This document shows positions 24,574 through 34,609 of a DNA stretch of 64,000 nt, one piece after another. Source of the stretch: an uncultured Caldilineaceae bacterium (GTDB lineage: Bacteria > Chloroflexota > Anaerolineae > Caldilineales > Caldilineaceae); NCBI GenBank assembly GCA_958295915.1, contig OY282381.1, forward strand, positions 952,722-1,016,721, written 5' to 3'. Within the stretch, counting starts at the first letter, position 1, and every line of letters starts with the position of its first letter. The notes beneath the pieces were generated by a model. It had not been told where the DNA came from, searched no databases, and saw nothing but the letters and a program-made list of their open reading frames with translations. The position numbers and the translations under genes are program-made.

Positions 24574-27294
24574 TTGAACGTCTGGCTGGCCTCGCATCTG
24601 CGAAAGTACGGCCTGAACGCCAGGCAGGAATCGACGCAACCCGGCAATCGCCGCCTTGATGTGGAGGTGCGCATCGGCCCGCTGGTGATCGCCGTGGAGG
24701 CGGAGCATGGTCAAAGCCGCGCCAAGCAGACAGCCGCCATCCGCGATGCCGACGCCCGCCTGCGACAGGGGCTGGCCCAATGCGCGGTCGCCGTCTGCTA
24801 CCCCGATAACACCACCGAGGAATCCCTGCCGGCGGCCAATCTGCTCTGGACAGTGCGCGACCCGGCCGCGCCAACGCCGGCGGCCGCCGACTGGAGCGCT
24901 GGCGACCTCGATCAGCTGGCCTCGGTGCTGCGGCTCACGCCGGCGCAACTGGGCGACCCCGACTCGGCCGCAGCCGCGCTGTCCAGCAGCCTGGATGGGG
25001 CCGTCGCGCGGCTCAGCGAGAGCCAGAAGCGGGAGCTGGCGAAAGCGTTGGACCTGCCGGAAAGCTCCAAGGCGAGCAAGGGCAATCTCCTGGATACCGC
25101 GGCCAAGCGCGCCCTGCTGGTCATCGCCACCGCGGTCATGTTCCATGCGCGCCTGGACAACCATCGGCAGGAGCTGCGCCCCGAATATGACAACCGCACT
25201 GTCCCGCCCCAGCCTTTTCAGGACGACTGGCCGCCGGCCATGGCCCAGCAGTGCGCCGCGTCTCCCGACCCCATCGCCGCGTTCGGCGATGCCTGGAACC
25301 TGATCCTGGCGCTGGATTACAAGCCCATTTTTGAAACGGCCGCCGCAGCCCTCTCCGCCTGCCCCCAGAACCCGGCCTATACAGCCGCCGTTCGGGATAC
25401 AGCCCGCGCGGCCCTGGTCATCGTCCGCAACATCGCCGGTTTGCGCCACGACCTATTGGGCCGCATCTTTCACACCGTGCTGGATACCGCCCGCTACGAC
25501 GGCTCTTTCTACACCACCACGCCAGCGGCTACCTTGCTGGCCACGCTGGCCATCCACGAAACCATGTGCGACTGGCAAGACCCCGAAGCCATCGCCCGCC
25601 TGCGGATTATCGACCCAGCCTGCGGCACGGGCACGCTGCTCATGGCGGCGGCGGAACGAATCCGCGACCTGGCCCCGCAGTCCCAGGACGATGAGACAGT
25701 AGCGGCCGGCCTGATCGAACAGGTGCTCAGCGGCTACGATGTCAACCTGACCGCCACCCACATGGCAGCGACCACATTGGGCCTGCTGTCGCCCACAACC
25801 CTGTTTCGGAACATGAAGATCGGCCGCGCCTTTCTGGGCGTGGATCACCTGGGCGAAGCCTACCTCGGTTCGCTGGAATTTCTGGAGCGGCAGCCCTGGC
25901 TCATCCCCTGGCCCAAAGCCATCCAGGCCGTATCCCAGATAGACAGTGGCGAGCAGATAACCGAGGCGGAGCCGGCCGACCTGGTGATTATGAACCCGCC
26001 CTATACCCGCGACAGCCTGCGCCACGATCAGTTCACCCGCGCGGGGGAACGCAAAATCAAGGCGCGGGAGAAGGCGCTGTTCGCCAACAAGCCGGTCCAT
26101 CTGTCCAGCAACGGCAACGCATTTCTGGCGCTGGCAGACCATATCAACAAAGCCGATACGGGCGCCATAGCGGCCGTACTGCCGCTGGTCACGGCAACCA
26201 ACGCATCATCTCGCGCGATGCGCAAACATCTGGCAAGTCGCTATCACATTGAGACCATCGTAACGTCCCATGACCCGCAGCGCATCTACTTTTCCGAAAA
26301 CACCAGCATCGGCGAAATGCTGCTGATATGCCGACGCTGGCCAGCGAACAAAGGCCCGAAACCGCCGACGCGAGTGGTCAATCTGGCGCTGAATCCGGCG
26401 TCACCGGCCGCCGCGATCTCCACCGCCTGGGCTATCACAAATGGCACTGTAGCGACCCAAGGATATGGAACCGTGCAACAATGGCCGGCAGGGAAAATTG
26501 CGGCCGGCGATTGGGGCGCTGCGCAGTTCCTCTCGCCCTATTTGTGCGAAAAATTTACCCAGTTGAGAGACGGTGAACTTTTCCAGGCGGTTGCGTTGGG
26601 CAGCATTGCAGACATCGGGCCAGCCGGCCAAGGGATACGGGGTACTTTTACCCGATCTACTATGCCCGACGAACAGGGCCGCATTGCGCTGTGGCAGCAT
26701 GACACCGCGCGAACGCAATCAATGGCCGCCAAAACGGATACGCACATCGTCGCCAAACCAAAAAAAGCGCATCTGGCGGAACAATATTGGCAACAGCGCA
26801 GCTCTTTGCTTTTGCCAGCGCGAATGCGGCTCAACACCGTCAGGATAGTAACTGTTAGGCTGGACACGCCGGCAGTAGGTTCAGCGTGGGTTCCTTGTCG
26901 CCTTACTGTATCGGAGGCACTATTAGCGGATTGGGAGAAAGCCGTATGCGTCTATCTGAATTCGTCGGTCGGCATACTGTCCATCTTGGGCGACCGTTCG
27001 AATAAGACGCCCTCTTATCCGAGCATATCAATAGACGATATGCGCAAACTGACGGCGCCGGACTTGGCCGCCATCGGCGGGGATGCGGCGGCGCAGTTAG
27101 CGGCGGCCTACGATGCCCATGCCGGGGATATACTGCTGCCCCTGCCGCAGATGAACGACTGCCCCATTCGCCGCGCCCTGGATGATGCCGTCATCACGGC
27201 GCTGGATCTGGATAGGGAGATGGTAGCCACCCTCCGCCGCAGCCTGGCCGCAGAGCCATCAGTAACCGGCCGGCGCTATGCTGGGACGATTTGA
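24574..27294 (+). CDS. N6-adenine DNA methyltransferase with N-terminal nuclease-like domain, copy 1
   Basis: About 906 aa; the start is uncertain. TTG at 24574 is used, but in-frame codons back to 24517 (reading ISTREHEHT) may be coding, with only CTG or ATA as alternatives and no ribosome site. Residues 1-100 (RRLDVEVRIG ... VIAVEAEHGQSRAKQTA) look like a PD-(D/E)XK-type nuclease core. Motif FYTTTPAATLL is followed by the AdoMet motif IIDPACGTGTLL (about 346-357) and catalytic NPPY (about 474-477). The C-terminal part would hold target recognition. This resembles type IIG/BREX-like stand-alone restriction-modification enzymes. No separate restriction gene is nearby. Confidence 0.85.
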   Translation: MNVWLASHLRKYGLNARQESTQPGNRRLDVEVRIGPLVIAVEAEHGQSRAKQTAAIRDADARLRQGLAQCAVAVCYPDNTTEESLPAANLLWTVRDPAAPTPAAADWSAGDLDQLASVLRLTPAQLGDPDSAAAALSSSLDGAVARLSESQKRELAKALDLPESSKASKGNLLDTAAKRALLVIATAVMFHARLDNHRQELRPEYDNRTVPPQPFQDDWPPAMAQQCAASPDPIAAFGDAWNLILALDYKPIFETAAAALSACPQNPAYTAAVRDTARAALVIVRNIAGLRHDLLGRIFHTVLDTARYDGSFYTTTPAATLLATLAIHETMCDWQDPEAIARLRIIDPACGTGTLLMAAAERIRDLAPQSQDDETVAAGLIEQVLSGYDVNLTATHMAATTLGLLSPTTLFRNMKIGRAFLGVDHLGEAYLGSLEFLERQPWLIPWPKAIQAVSQIDSGEQITEAEPADLVIMNPPYTRDSLRHDQFTRAGERKIKAREKALFANKPVHLSSNGNAFLALADHINKADTGAIAAVLPLVTATNASSRAMRKHLASRYHIETIVTSHDPQRIYFSENTSIGEMLLICRRWPANKGPKPPTRVVNLALNPASPAAAISTAWAITNGTVATQGYGTVQQWPAGKIAAGDWGAAQFLSPYLCEKFTQLRDGELFQAVALGSIADIGPAGQGIRGTFTRSTMPDEQGRIALWQHDTARTQSMAAKTDTHIVAKPKKAHLAEQYWQQRSSLLLPARMRLNTVRIVTVRLDTPAVGSAWVPCRLTVSEALLADWEKAVCVYLNSSVGILSILGDRSNKTPSYPSISIDDMRKLTAPDLAAIGGDAAAQLAAAYDAHAGDILLPLPQMNDCPIRRALDDAVITALDLDREMVATLRRSLAAEPSVTGRRYAGTI

Positions 27295-27403
27295 AAGAAA
27301 CGCGATGTCGCCCAGCAGCGCGGAGACGCAAAGAGAACTGCGGTGATCGATCGATAGAAACAGGGGGCGGTTCCTGATATCGACGCGAGAGCACGAACAC
27401 ACG

Positions 27404-29974
27404 TTGAACGTCTGGCTGGCCTCGCATCTGCGAAAGTACGGCCTGAACGCCAGGCAGGAATCGACGCAACCCGGCAATCGCCGCCTTGATGTGGAGGTGC
27501 GCATCGGCCCGCTGGTGATTGACGTGGAGACGGAGCATGGCCAAAGCCGCGCCAAGCGGACAGCCGCCGACTGGAGCAGCGGCGACGTGGAGCAGTTGGC
27601 CTCGGTACTGCGGCTCACGCCGGCGCAACTGGGCGACCCCGACGCGGCCGCCGCCGCGCTGTCCAGCAGCCTGGATGGGGCCGTCGCGCGGCTCAGCGAG
27701 AGCCAGAAGCGGGAGCTGGCGAAAGCGTTGGACCTGCCGGAAAGCGCCAAGGCGAGCAAGGGCAATCTCCTGGATACCGCGGCCAAGCGCGCCCTGCTGG
27801 TCATCGCCACCGCGGTGATGTTCCATGCGCGCCTGGACAACCATCGGCAGGAGCTGCGCCCCGAATATGACAACCGCACTGTCCCGCCCCAGCCTTTTCA
27901 GGACGACTGGCCGCCGGCCATGGCCCAGCAGTGCGCCGCGTCTCCCGACCCCATCGCCGCGTTCGGCGATGCCTGGAACCTGATCCTGGCGCTGGATTAC
28001 AAGCCCATTTTTGAAACGGCCGCCGCAGCCCTCTCCGCCTGCCCCCAGAACCCGGCCTATACAGCTGCCGTTCGGGATACGGCCCGCGCGGCCCTGGCCA
28101 TCGTCCGCAACATCGCCGGTTTGCGCCACGACCTATTGGGCCGCATCTTTCACACCGTGCTGGATACCGCCCGCTACGACGGCTCTTTCTACACCACCAC
28201 GCCAGCGGCTACCTTGCTGGCCACGCTGGCCATCCACGAAACCATGTGCGACTGGCAAGACCCCGAAGCCATCGCCCGCCTGCGGATTATCGACCCGGCC
28301 TGCGGCACAGGCACGCTGCTCATGGCGGCGGCGGAACGAATCCGCGACCTGGCCCCGCAGTCCCAGGACGATGAGACAGTGGCGGCCGGCCTGATCGAAC
28401 AGGTGCTCAGCGGCTACGATGTCAACCTGACCGCCACCCACATGGCAGCGACCACATTGGGCCTGCTGTCGCCCACAACCCTGTTTCGGAACATGAAAAT
28501 CGGCCGCGCCTTTCTGGGCGTGGATCACCTGGGCGAAGCCTACCTCGGTTCGCTGGAGTTTCTGGAGCGGCAGCCCTGGCTCATCCCCTGGCCCAAAGCC
28601 ATCCAGGCCGTATCCCAGATAGACAGCGGCGAGCGGATAACCGAAGCGGAGCCGGCCGACCTGGTGATTATGAACCCGCCCTATACCCGCGACAGCCTGC
28701 GCCACGATCAGTTCACCCGCGCGGAGGAACGCAAAATCAAGGCGCGGGAGAAGGCGCTGTTCGCCAACAAGCCGGTCCATCTGTCCCATAATGGCGGCCC
28801 TTTTCTTTATCTCGCCGATTTTCTGACCAAAAGCGACGCTGGGACGGTAGCAGTCATTTTGCCATTGGTAGGCGCAACCAACTATTCAACCATGGACATG
28901 CGCAAATTTCTGGCGCAGCGATTCCATATCGAGACCATCGTAACTTCTCACGACCCGCAGCGCATCTACTTTTCCGAAAACACCAGCATCGGCGAAATGC
29001 TGCTGATATGCCGACGCTGGCCGGCGGACAAAGGCCCGAAACCGCCGACGCGAGTGGCCAATCTGGCGCTGAATCCGGCGTCACCGGCCGCTGCAATCAC
29101 CACTGCCTGGGCTATCATAAATGGCACTGTAGCGACCCAAGGATATGGAACCGTGCAACACTGGCCGGCAGGGAAAATTGCGGCCGGCGATTGGGGCGCT
29201 GTGCAGTTTCTTTCGCCCTATTTGTGCGAAAAATTTACCCAGTTGAGAGACGGCGAATTTTTCCGGTCGGTTGCGTTGGGCAGCATTGCAGACATCGGGC
29301 CAGCCGGACAAGGGATACGGGGTACTTTTACCCGATCTACTATGCCCGACGAACAGGGCCGCGTTGCGCTGTGGCAGCATGACACGAAACGAACGCAATC
29401 AATGGCCGCCAAAGCGGATACGCACCTCAGCGCAAAGCCGGCGAAAGCGCATCTGGCGGAAAAGTATTGGCAACAGCGCGGCTCTTTGCTTTTGCCACAT
29501 CGCTTGTTCCTGCCAACCGCTCGAGTCGCGACTGTTCGATTGAACACGCCGGCGTTGGGGTCATTGTGGACACCTTGCCGCCTTACTGTGTCGCAAAATT
29601 GCCTACCAGAATTGGAAAAGGCTCTGTGCGTCTATTTCAATTCGTCGGTAGGGATATTGGCAATCTTGGGAGACCGTACTAACAAAAAGCCTACTTATCC
29701 CCAATTCTCACTGGACGACTTACGCAAACTGGCGACGCCGGACTTTGCCGCCATCGGCGGGGATGCGGCGGCGCAGTTAGCGGCCGCCTACGATGCCCAC
29801 GCCGGGAATATACTGCTGCCCCTGCCGCAAATGAACGACTGCCCCATTCGCCGCGCCCTGGATGATGCCGTCATCGCGGCGCTGGATCTGGATAGGGAGA
29901 TGATGGCCACCCTCCGCCGCAGCCTGGCCGCAGAGCCATCAGTAACCGGCCGGCGCTATGCTGGGACGATTTGA
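27404..29974 (+). CDS. N6-adenine DNA methyltransferase, tandem copy 2 with shortened N-terminal domain
   Basis: About 856 aa from the TTG at 27404, in the same context as copy 1. It keeps the first nuclease-like strand pair (VIDVETEHGQSRAKR) but lacks 50 residues that follow in copy 1, so nuclease activity is doubtful. DPACGTG and NPPY motifs are intact and identical to copy 1. The segment just after NPPY (HLSHNGGPFLYLADFLTKSD versus HLSSNGNAFLALADHINKAD in copy 1) and a C-terminal segment (LLLPHRLFLPTARVATVRLN) differ strongly from copy 1. It may be a modification-only partner or an alternative-specificity allele. Confidence 0.85.
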   Translation: MNVWLASHLRKYGLNARQESTQPGNRRLDVEVRIGPLVIDVETEHGQSRAKRTAADWSSGDVEQLASVLRLTPAQLGDPDAAAAALSSSLDGAVARLSESQKRELAKALDLPESAKASKGNLLDTAAKRALLVIATAVMFHARLDNHRQELRPEYDNRTVPPQPFQDDWPPAMAQQCAASPDPIAAFGDAWNLILALDYKPIFETAAAALSACPQNPAYTAAVRDTARAALAIVRNIAGLRHDLLGRIFHTVLDTARYDGSFYTTTPAATLLATLAIHETMCDWQDPEAIARLRIIDPACGTGTLLMAAAERIRDLAPQSQDDETVAAGLIEQVLSGYDVNLTATHMAATTLGLLSPTTLFRNMKIGRAFLGVDHLGEAYLGSLEFLERQPWLIPWPKAIQAVSQIDSGERITEAEPADLVIMNPPYTRDSLRHDQFTRAEERKIKAREKALFANKPVHLSHNGGPFLYLADFLTKSDAGTVAVILPLVGATNYSTMDMRKFLAQRFHIETIVTSHDPQRIYFSENTSIGEMLLICRRWPADKGPKPPTRVANLALNPASPAAAITTAWAIINGTVATQGYGTVQHWPAGKIAAGDWGAVQFLSPYLCEKFTQLRDGEFFRSVALGSIADIGPAGQGIRGTFTRSTMPDEQGRVALWQHDTKRTQSMAAKADTHLSAKPAKAHLAEKYWQQRGSLLLPHRLFLPTARVATVRLNTPALGSLWTPCRLTVSQNCLPELEKALCVYFNSSVGILAILGDRTNKKPTYPQFSLDDLRKLATPDFAAIGGDAAAQLAAAYDAHAGNILLPLPQMNDCPIRRALDDAVIAALDLDREMMATLRRSLAAEPSVTGRRYAGTI

Positions 29975-29983
29975 AAGAAACGC

Positions 29984-30011
29984 CAGTGGCCAGAGCCGTT
30001 TCTGGCCACTG
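29984..30011 (+). repeat. Perfect 11-bp inverted repeat after the methyltransferases
   Basis: CAGTGGCCAGA (29984-29994) pairs with TCTGGCCACTG (30001-30011) around a 6-nt loop, followed by ACCACTGA of the junction repeat family. There is no T-run, so it is a weak terminator at best. Confidence 0.6.
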
Positions 30012-30042
30012 ACCACTGAAGATGCCAATGGGAGATCAGACC

Positions 30043-31050
30043 ATGGACTACAGCGAATCCGATCGTGAAATTTGGGAAGAGGAACTGTCGGACTTTGTCC
30101 CTCAACGGGTGTTTGATGCCCACTGCCATCTGTTCGATCCGGCGCACATGCGGCCTGACGCGCCGCCGACGCCACGATCGTACGCTGATCTGGCGACGCT
30201 GAAGGAGTGGGGCCGTCTTATGTTCCCCGGCCGCCGCATGAACTTCCTTCTTCTGGGCCTGCCCAAAATCGGCATCGATGTGGAGAAACATACCGCCATG
30301 CTTGCCGAACAAGTGGCTCTGGATCCCGGTTCACGGGCCAATCGACTGGTCACCCCTTCCTGTAACGCGTCTCGCATCGAGGAGGATATCCAGCGCGCCG
30401 GATTTATCGGCTTGAAACCCTACCGGATCTTTTCCTCGACCGGAGATACAGACTACTGCCGCATTCACGAGTTTCTGACCCACGAACAGATGGAACTCGC
30501 CAACGACCGTGGGCTTTGGGTCACAATGCACCTTTCGCGGCCTGATGGCTGTGCCGATGGCGATAATCTGGCCGACCTGGAAGAATACACGACTCGTCGT
30601 TATCCCCGTATCAAATGGATCCTCGCCCATTGCGCTCGCAGCTTTACCTATTGGCCCATTCGCGAGGCGGTCGAGCGTCTGCGCGACATGCCTAATATCT
30701 GGTACGATCTGTCCGCCGTAACAACCATGTCCCCGTTCCTGACCTTGTTCCGTAAGGAAGACCTGAAACGGATCTTTTACGGCTCCGACGGTGTCGACTC
30801 AGCCTTCTTTCACGGCAAGTACGTCCCATTCGGAAAATACTGGTACCAGGTGGCGCCCAATGCGTCTCAGTTCAGCTTCGCGCACACAGACGCGCGGCCG
30901 ATCTTATGCGTTTACGAACAGATTATGGCCATGAAACAGGCCGCGGACATCGCAGGCCTGTCCAAAGATGATGTCGAAGGGATATTCTGGCGCAACGCCC
31001 ACGAAGCGCTCGCGATCGAAACCGCGGACGAAAACGCGGCCGCCCTGTAA
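30043..31050 (+). CDS. Amidohydrolase (PF04909-type metal-dependent hydrolase)
   Basis: 335 aa from the ATG at 30043, which has GGGAG 8 nt upstream; ATGs at 30022 and 30028 are in frame but lack a site. Metal-binding motifs are FDAHCHLFD (H27, H29), IGLKPYRIF, VTMHLSRPDG, WILAHCARSF and FYGSDGVDSA. It is longer than the 249-aa relative at 23615 and not its close paralogue. The C-terminus (SKDDVEGIFWRNAHEAL) is standard. It would catalyse hydrolysis or decarboxylation of a small acid or lactone; substrate unknown. Confidence 0.85.
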   Translation: MDYSESDREIWEEELSDFVPQRVFDAHCHLFDPAHMRPDAPPTPRSYADLATLKEWGRLMFPGRRMNFLLLGLPKIGIDVEKHTAMLAEQVALDPGSRANRLVTPSCNASRIEEDIQRAGFIGLKPYRIFSSTGDTDYCRIHEFLTHEQMELANDRGLWVTMHLSRPDGCADGDNLADLEEYTTRRYPRIKWILAHCARSFTYWPIREAVERLRDMPNIWYDLSAVTTMSPFLTLFRKEDLKRIFYGSDGVDSAFFHGKYVPFGKYWYQVAPNASQFSFAHTDARPILCVYEQIMAMKQAADIAGLSKDDVEGIFWRNAHEALAIETADENAAAL

Positions 31051-31154
31051 TCGCAGATGCGGTTCACTTTTCCGCGCCTTACGCACGATTCACACTTATG
31101 ATAAAATGATGAAGCCATCCGCCTCTGCAGATAACATGAACAGGAAAAAAGCCC

Positions 31155-32672
31155 ATGAACCGCGCGCCAGAACGTCCAAAGTTGAGTCCAACGCCCGGCC
31201 CGACCATAGCGGAGATGGAGGCGGGGCTGAAACAATGGGCGGCTGCCCGGCCCGAAACCATGCAGGTGGAGATAGTTGGCCGCTCACCCGGCGGCCTGCC
31301 GCTGCTGTTGTGTCGCATTAGCGACGCCACTGTAACCGATGAGGACAAACAGGTGGCGTTATTCACCACTACACACAGCGGCGTGGAGAGGGTCACGACC
31401 GCCGGCCTGCTCCAACTCATCAAATGGCTCATCAGCGACGACGCTGAGGCGCAGGAAATTCGCCGGCGCCAAATTGTCCTCGTCATGCCAGCCTGCGAGC
31501 CAGAAAGCTATGATCGGAAGTTGATAGACGTCGCCGAGTTTTTCGCCGGCCGCAGCCGCTGGGTCTATGAAGGCTGGACGTGGGACGGGCCCCAGGATCC
31601 CCCCAATCAGCCAGAGGCGATGGCCGTCAAACAGGTGGTGGATCAGTATCGACCGGAGGTCCATCAAGACGTTCACGGCATATGGTTTGAACAGGCCACC
31701 ATGACGGAAAGCACCGGCATCTCCTGGGCTTCGAACCTGTACCGCGGATATTGGCGCGCGATCCCTGATTTAATGAACCAGGCGGCGGAAGAAGCTGGCT
31801 ATTTGACAACCCGGGGCGAAGAAAGCGCCGGACAGATACTATCTACTGTACCCGTGCCAGGCGTCGAACGCTGGTTCTACGGCAGCGCATCGACGCCCAA
31901 GGTTGTTTGTGGCCTCTATTCCTATTACCAGTATCATAGCATTGCGCAGACGATGGAGGTCGGTTGGGAGGAGAGCGTTGTCCTACGCTTGCGTCGGTTG
32001 CTCCAGATCGGCAATCAGGTGTGGCGAGGAGAGCCCTACCCCGGCTACCCAGCCAACCAGGTTAGCTGCCGGTCGTCGGTAGCAATCGCCGCCTGGGGCA
32101 AGACCGCCGCCCAACGGCGGGCTAGTCGGGTCGAGCTATGGCGCAAACTGCCCCAGCTCTCCCACACCTGTGGCTGGCCCGAGGCCCGCGACGGCATCGT
32201 CGCCCTTGTCTCCACCACGCCAGAAAGCCGGAACCAGTACGCGCCAGGGCAGGCAACGACCGCGCCAAATCTGAACGAACCGAATCTGGAGCCGATGTTT
32301 GCCCGACTCAAACAGAACCCCCGCTTTGACGGCGATGCCTTGGATGAATTTCTCAGTATGTCCGTTTCACGCCAGGTATCTTGGCCGCAGGTGGAATACG
32401 AAGGCCCGGCAGAACCGATTCAGAACGGCCTCGCCATCCGCCTGCGGCTGCCCCACCCTGATGTGTCATTCAAGCGCCTCAAACTGGATGGTCATACGAT
32501 GGAGCCATCAGACCTTGACGGCTACTTTGTGTACCACAATCCAGGCTCCATCGTTCAGATCAATATTCCGCCAGGCAAGGTCGAGGACTTCCACGTGGTG
32601 ACCGCTGTATTCGATTCGACCGCGAAGCGGATCTCCGGCTTCCACCCTCAAGACTGGTCATTGGAAGAATAA
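31155..32672 (+). CDS. M14-like carboxypeptidase (cytoplasmic), unusual zinc motif
   Basis: 505 aa, no signal peptide. The M14 pattern is visible: VEIVGRSPGGLPLLLCRI, then ALFTTTHSGVERVTTAG (H74) as the first zinc region and EVHQDVHGIWFE (H170/H174) as the third. The first motif reads HSGVE (HxxxE) instead of HxxE. The C-terminal 100 residues (LRLPHPDVSFKRLKLDG ... VQINIPPG) are shared with the protein at 36572. These M14 paralogues flank the third importer, suggesting trimming of imported peptides or amide-linked conjugates. The upstream gap (31051-31154) holds nothing clear. Confidence 0.75.
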   Translation: MNRAPERPKLSPTPGPTIAEMEAGLKQWAAARPETMQVEIVGRSPGGLPLLLCRISDATVTDEDKQVALFTTTHSGVERVTTAGLLQLIKWLISDDAEAQEIRRRQIVLVMPACEPESYDRKLIDVAEFFAGRSRWVYEGWTWDGPQDPPNQPEAMAVKQVVDQYRPEVHQDVHGIWFEQATMTESTGISWASNLYRGYWRAIPDLMNQAAEEAGYLTTRGEESAGQILSTVPVPGVERWFYGSASTPKVVCGLYSYYQYHSIAQTMEVGWEESVVLRLRRLLQIGNQVWRGEPYPGYPANQVSCRSSVAIAAWGKTAAQRRASRVELWRKLPQLSHTCGWPEARDGIVALVSTTPESRNQYAPGQATTAPNLNEPNLEPMFARLKQNPRFDGDALDEFLSMSVSRQVSWPQVEYEGPAEPIQNGLAIRLRLPHPDVSFKRLKLDGHTMEPSDLDGYFVYHNPGSIVQINIPPGKVEDFHVVTAVFDSTAKRISGFHPQDWSLEE

Positions 32673-32839
32673 AACCCGGGACACAGGGAGGTGTCAGGCC
32701 GGCAAGATGTTTGCGTGGTGAATCGTGTTCCGGGCCCAGCCAGCCTGCACTCTATACGGTTCGTTTCACCAACACAAGTATGTGATAACATCGGGAGATC
32801 CTTCAATAAGCATGCATAGTCATGGGAGAGATATCTAAG

Positions 32840-34495
32840 ATGAAACCCTATCCTTTAGCCATACTCTTTGTTGTTGTAGGCATATTGTTTGCAGCCTGCG
32901 TCGCGCCGATGCCGACCGCCAGTGAATCGGGGGCGGCGAGCGCCGAGGGGGAGGTTGAAGCGGAACCTGCTGTCGAGCAAGTAGTTCGCTACGGCATGAT
33001 TCAAAGCATGAAGACCTTTGACCCAGCCCGGGAAGGCGGCTTTGGCCGCTTCATCATGCAACATGTGTGGCTGCCGCCATTCATTGCCGACCCCGAGGCG
33101 AACCTGACACCGGGGTCGTGCACGTCGTTCGATGTTAGCGACGACGGGACTACCTACACATTACATGTGAATCCTGAAGTCAAATGGTCAGATGGAAGTC
33201 AATTCACCGCTCACGATATCAAAGCCTGGTTCGAGTATGTGGTAAACCCTGAGAACCCAGCAGGCTGGGTTCCACCGAACTATGGCGGCATCGTAGGATA
33301 TGACGCAGTGCGCGACGGAGAAACCACCGAGTTGGCGGGTCTGGTGGTCGTGGACGAATTTACATTGCAGATCAATCTGAAAGAAGCCGATCCCCTGTTC
33401 ACATTCAAAGTGCTCGCCAACTATAACTCAGCCACAGCCAAGGCCGAACAGGCTTGGGCAGATCTGAATGGCGAATGGTGGACCAATGATCCGCTGGTCA
33501 ATGGCCCTTATACCATCGAATCATGGGACGATGACGTGATGCACTATGTCTATGTGCCCAACCCGAACTACTGGGGCGAAAATAAGGCAACCATACGGAT
33601 CGAAGTGACATCGGTGCTTGCCGAAGAAACGCTCAGTGTCATGTATGAGAATGACCAGTTTGACATCGTCATTTTCACAGGCGCGGCAGGAGATGCGCTG
33701 TCTCTAAAGTATCCCGATGACGTCGTGCCGATGAACTACAAGTACAGCAACATCTGGGGTTTCAATCCAAACCTGCCTCCTATGGACGACCCGCTAGTGC
33801 GACGGGCGCTGATTCATGCCATAGATCACGAACGCATTGTGCAGGTCATATACGGAGACACCAAGGATCCCGCCGCTGGCCCCGTCTATCCGGGCTTGTC
33901 CGGATATCGCGCCAATATATTCGACATGGCCGGGGCGCTTCAGTATGATCCCGAACTGGCAAAGCAGGAGCTGGCCCAATCCACCTATGGTTCAGCCGAA
34001 AACCTGCCCAAACTCAATCTTGCTCTGGGGACACCGGACGCTGAGTGGGTGCGCGGCATGGAGATGATCCTGGAGATGTGGCGAGACACGCTGGGTATTA
34101 CCAATGTCGAAACCAAACCATGGTGGAATGATTGGGCACGAGGCGATGCAAGGGCGGACGTCGTCCACATGGGAGGCTTCGGCTGGGGTACTTTGCCCGA
34201 CCCAGGACATGCCGTGTGGCGAGCCGCTTACACCGGCAACGCCATGAGCAGAATCAGATACAGCAACCCCGAGGTGGACGCGCTTCTTGACGAGGCTCTG
34301 TCTCTCAGTCGCGATAATCCTCGATTCCTTGAGTTGGTCCAGCAGGCGGAACAGCTGTACCTGGAAGACTATGTCTGGAAGCCATTCTTCGTGGTGTCAT
34401 ATGCTTGGCATGCGAAGCCTTGGGTCCAAGGCCTGCAGGGTACCTGGTACAATAACTGGTACAACATTGAAGAGGTAACCGTGGCAGACCACTAG
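32840..34495 (+). CDS. Solute-binding lipoprotein, family 5 (third importer)
   Basis: 551 aa from the ATG at 32840 with GGGAGAG upstream; an ATG at 32822 would add six residues. Signal peptide with lipobox FAAC, then an Ala/Glu linker shorter than in the other binding proteins. SBP_bac_5 domain with VNGPYTIESWD, VPNPNYWGENKATIRIEV and LVRRALIHAIDHERI. It is related to the proteins at 2535/4315 (LAKQELAQSTYGSAENLPK). A strong hairpin follows the stop before the permease gene. The 167-bp gap before it has only a long-loop imperfect inverted repeat near 32673-32740. Confidence 0.92.
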   Translation: MKPYPLAILFVVVGILFAACVAPMPTASESGAASAEGEVEAEPAVEQVVRYGMIQSMKTFDPAREGGFGRFIMQHVWLPPFIADPEANLTPGSCTSFDVSDDGTTYTLHVNPEVKWSDGSQFTAHDIKAWFEYVVNPENPAGWVPPNYGGIVGYDAVRDGETTELAGLVVVDEFTLQINLKEADPLFTFKVLANYNSATAKAEQAWADLNGEWWTNDPLVNGPYTIESWDDDVMHYVYVPNPNYWGENKATIRIEVTSVLAEETLSVMYENDQFDIVIFTGAAGDALSLKYPDDVVPMNYKYSNIWGFNPNLPPMDDPLVRRALIHAIDHERIVQVIYGDTKDPAAGPVYPGLSGYRANIFDMAGALQYDPELAKQELAQSTYGSAENLPKLNLALGTPDAEWVRGMEMILEMWRDTLGITNVETKPWWNDWARGDARADVVHMGGFGWGTLPDPGHAVWRAAYTGNAMSRIRYSNPEVDALLDEALSLSRDNPRFLELVQQAEQLYLEDYVWKPFFVVSYAWHAKPWVQGLQGTWYNNWYNIEEVTVADH

Positions 34496-34524
34496 CAGAG
34501 CGCCCAAGGGGTATAGCGGAAAGG

Positions 34525-34553
34525 AAGGCTGGCTCTTGTCAAGAGTCAGCCTT
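34525..34553 (+). terminator. Strong hairpin between binding-protein and permease genes
   Basis: AAGGCTGGCTCTT (34525-34537) pairs with AAGAGTCAGCCTT (34541-34553), 13 bp with one G-T pair and a 3-nt loop. There is no T-run after it. It probably stabilises the upstream mRNA or reduces read-through so that binding protein exceeds permease. Confidence 0.65.
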
Positions 34554-34609
34554 CTGGTTGCCCATCATTCATGTTCGCCGTTTTATGACGGTGACCAGGA
34601 GACGGCAGG

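Larger units (their letters stand above)
24489..29984 (+). repeat. Large tandem direct duplication carrying two methyltransferase genes
   Basis: Unit 1 (24489-27304) and unit 2 (27319-29984) share their 5' flank from CGCGGAGACGCAAAG and their 3' flank through GATTTGAAAGAAACGC. Unit 2 lacks 150 bp in the N-terminal coding part. Most of the two genes is almost identical, but two patches (near 26097-26250 versus 28787-28950, and 26800-27060 versus 29490-29740) are clearly diverged. Confidence 0.9.

Noticed and set aside
24469..25449. Minus-strand frames opposite both methyltransferase copies, duplicated with them
   Set aside because: They repeat only because the plus-strand genes are duplicated; composition and lack of start signals mark them as shadows.
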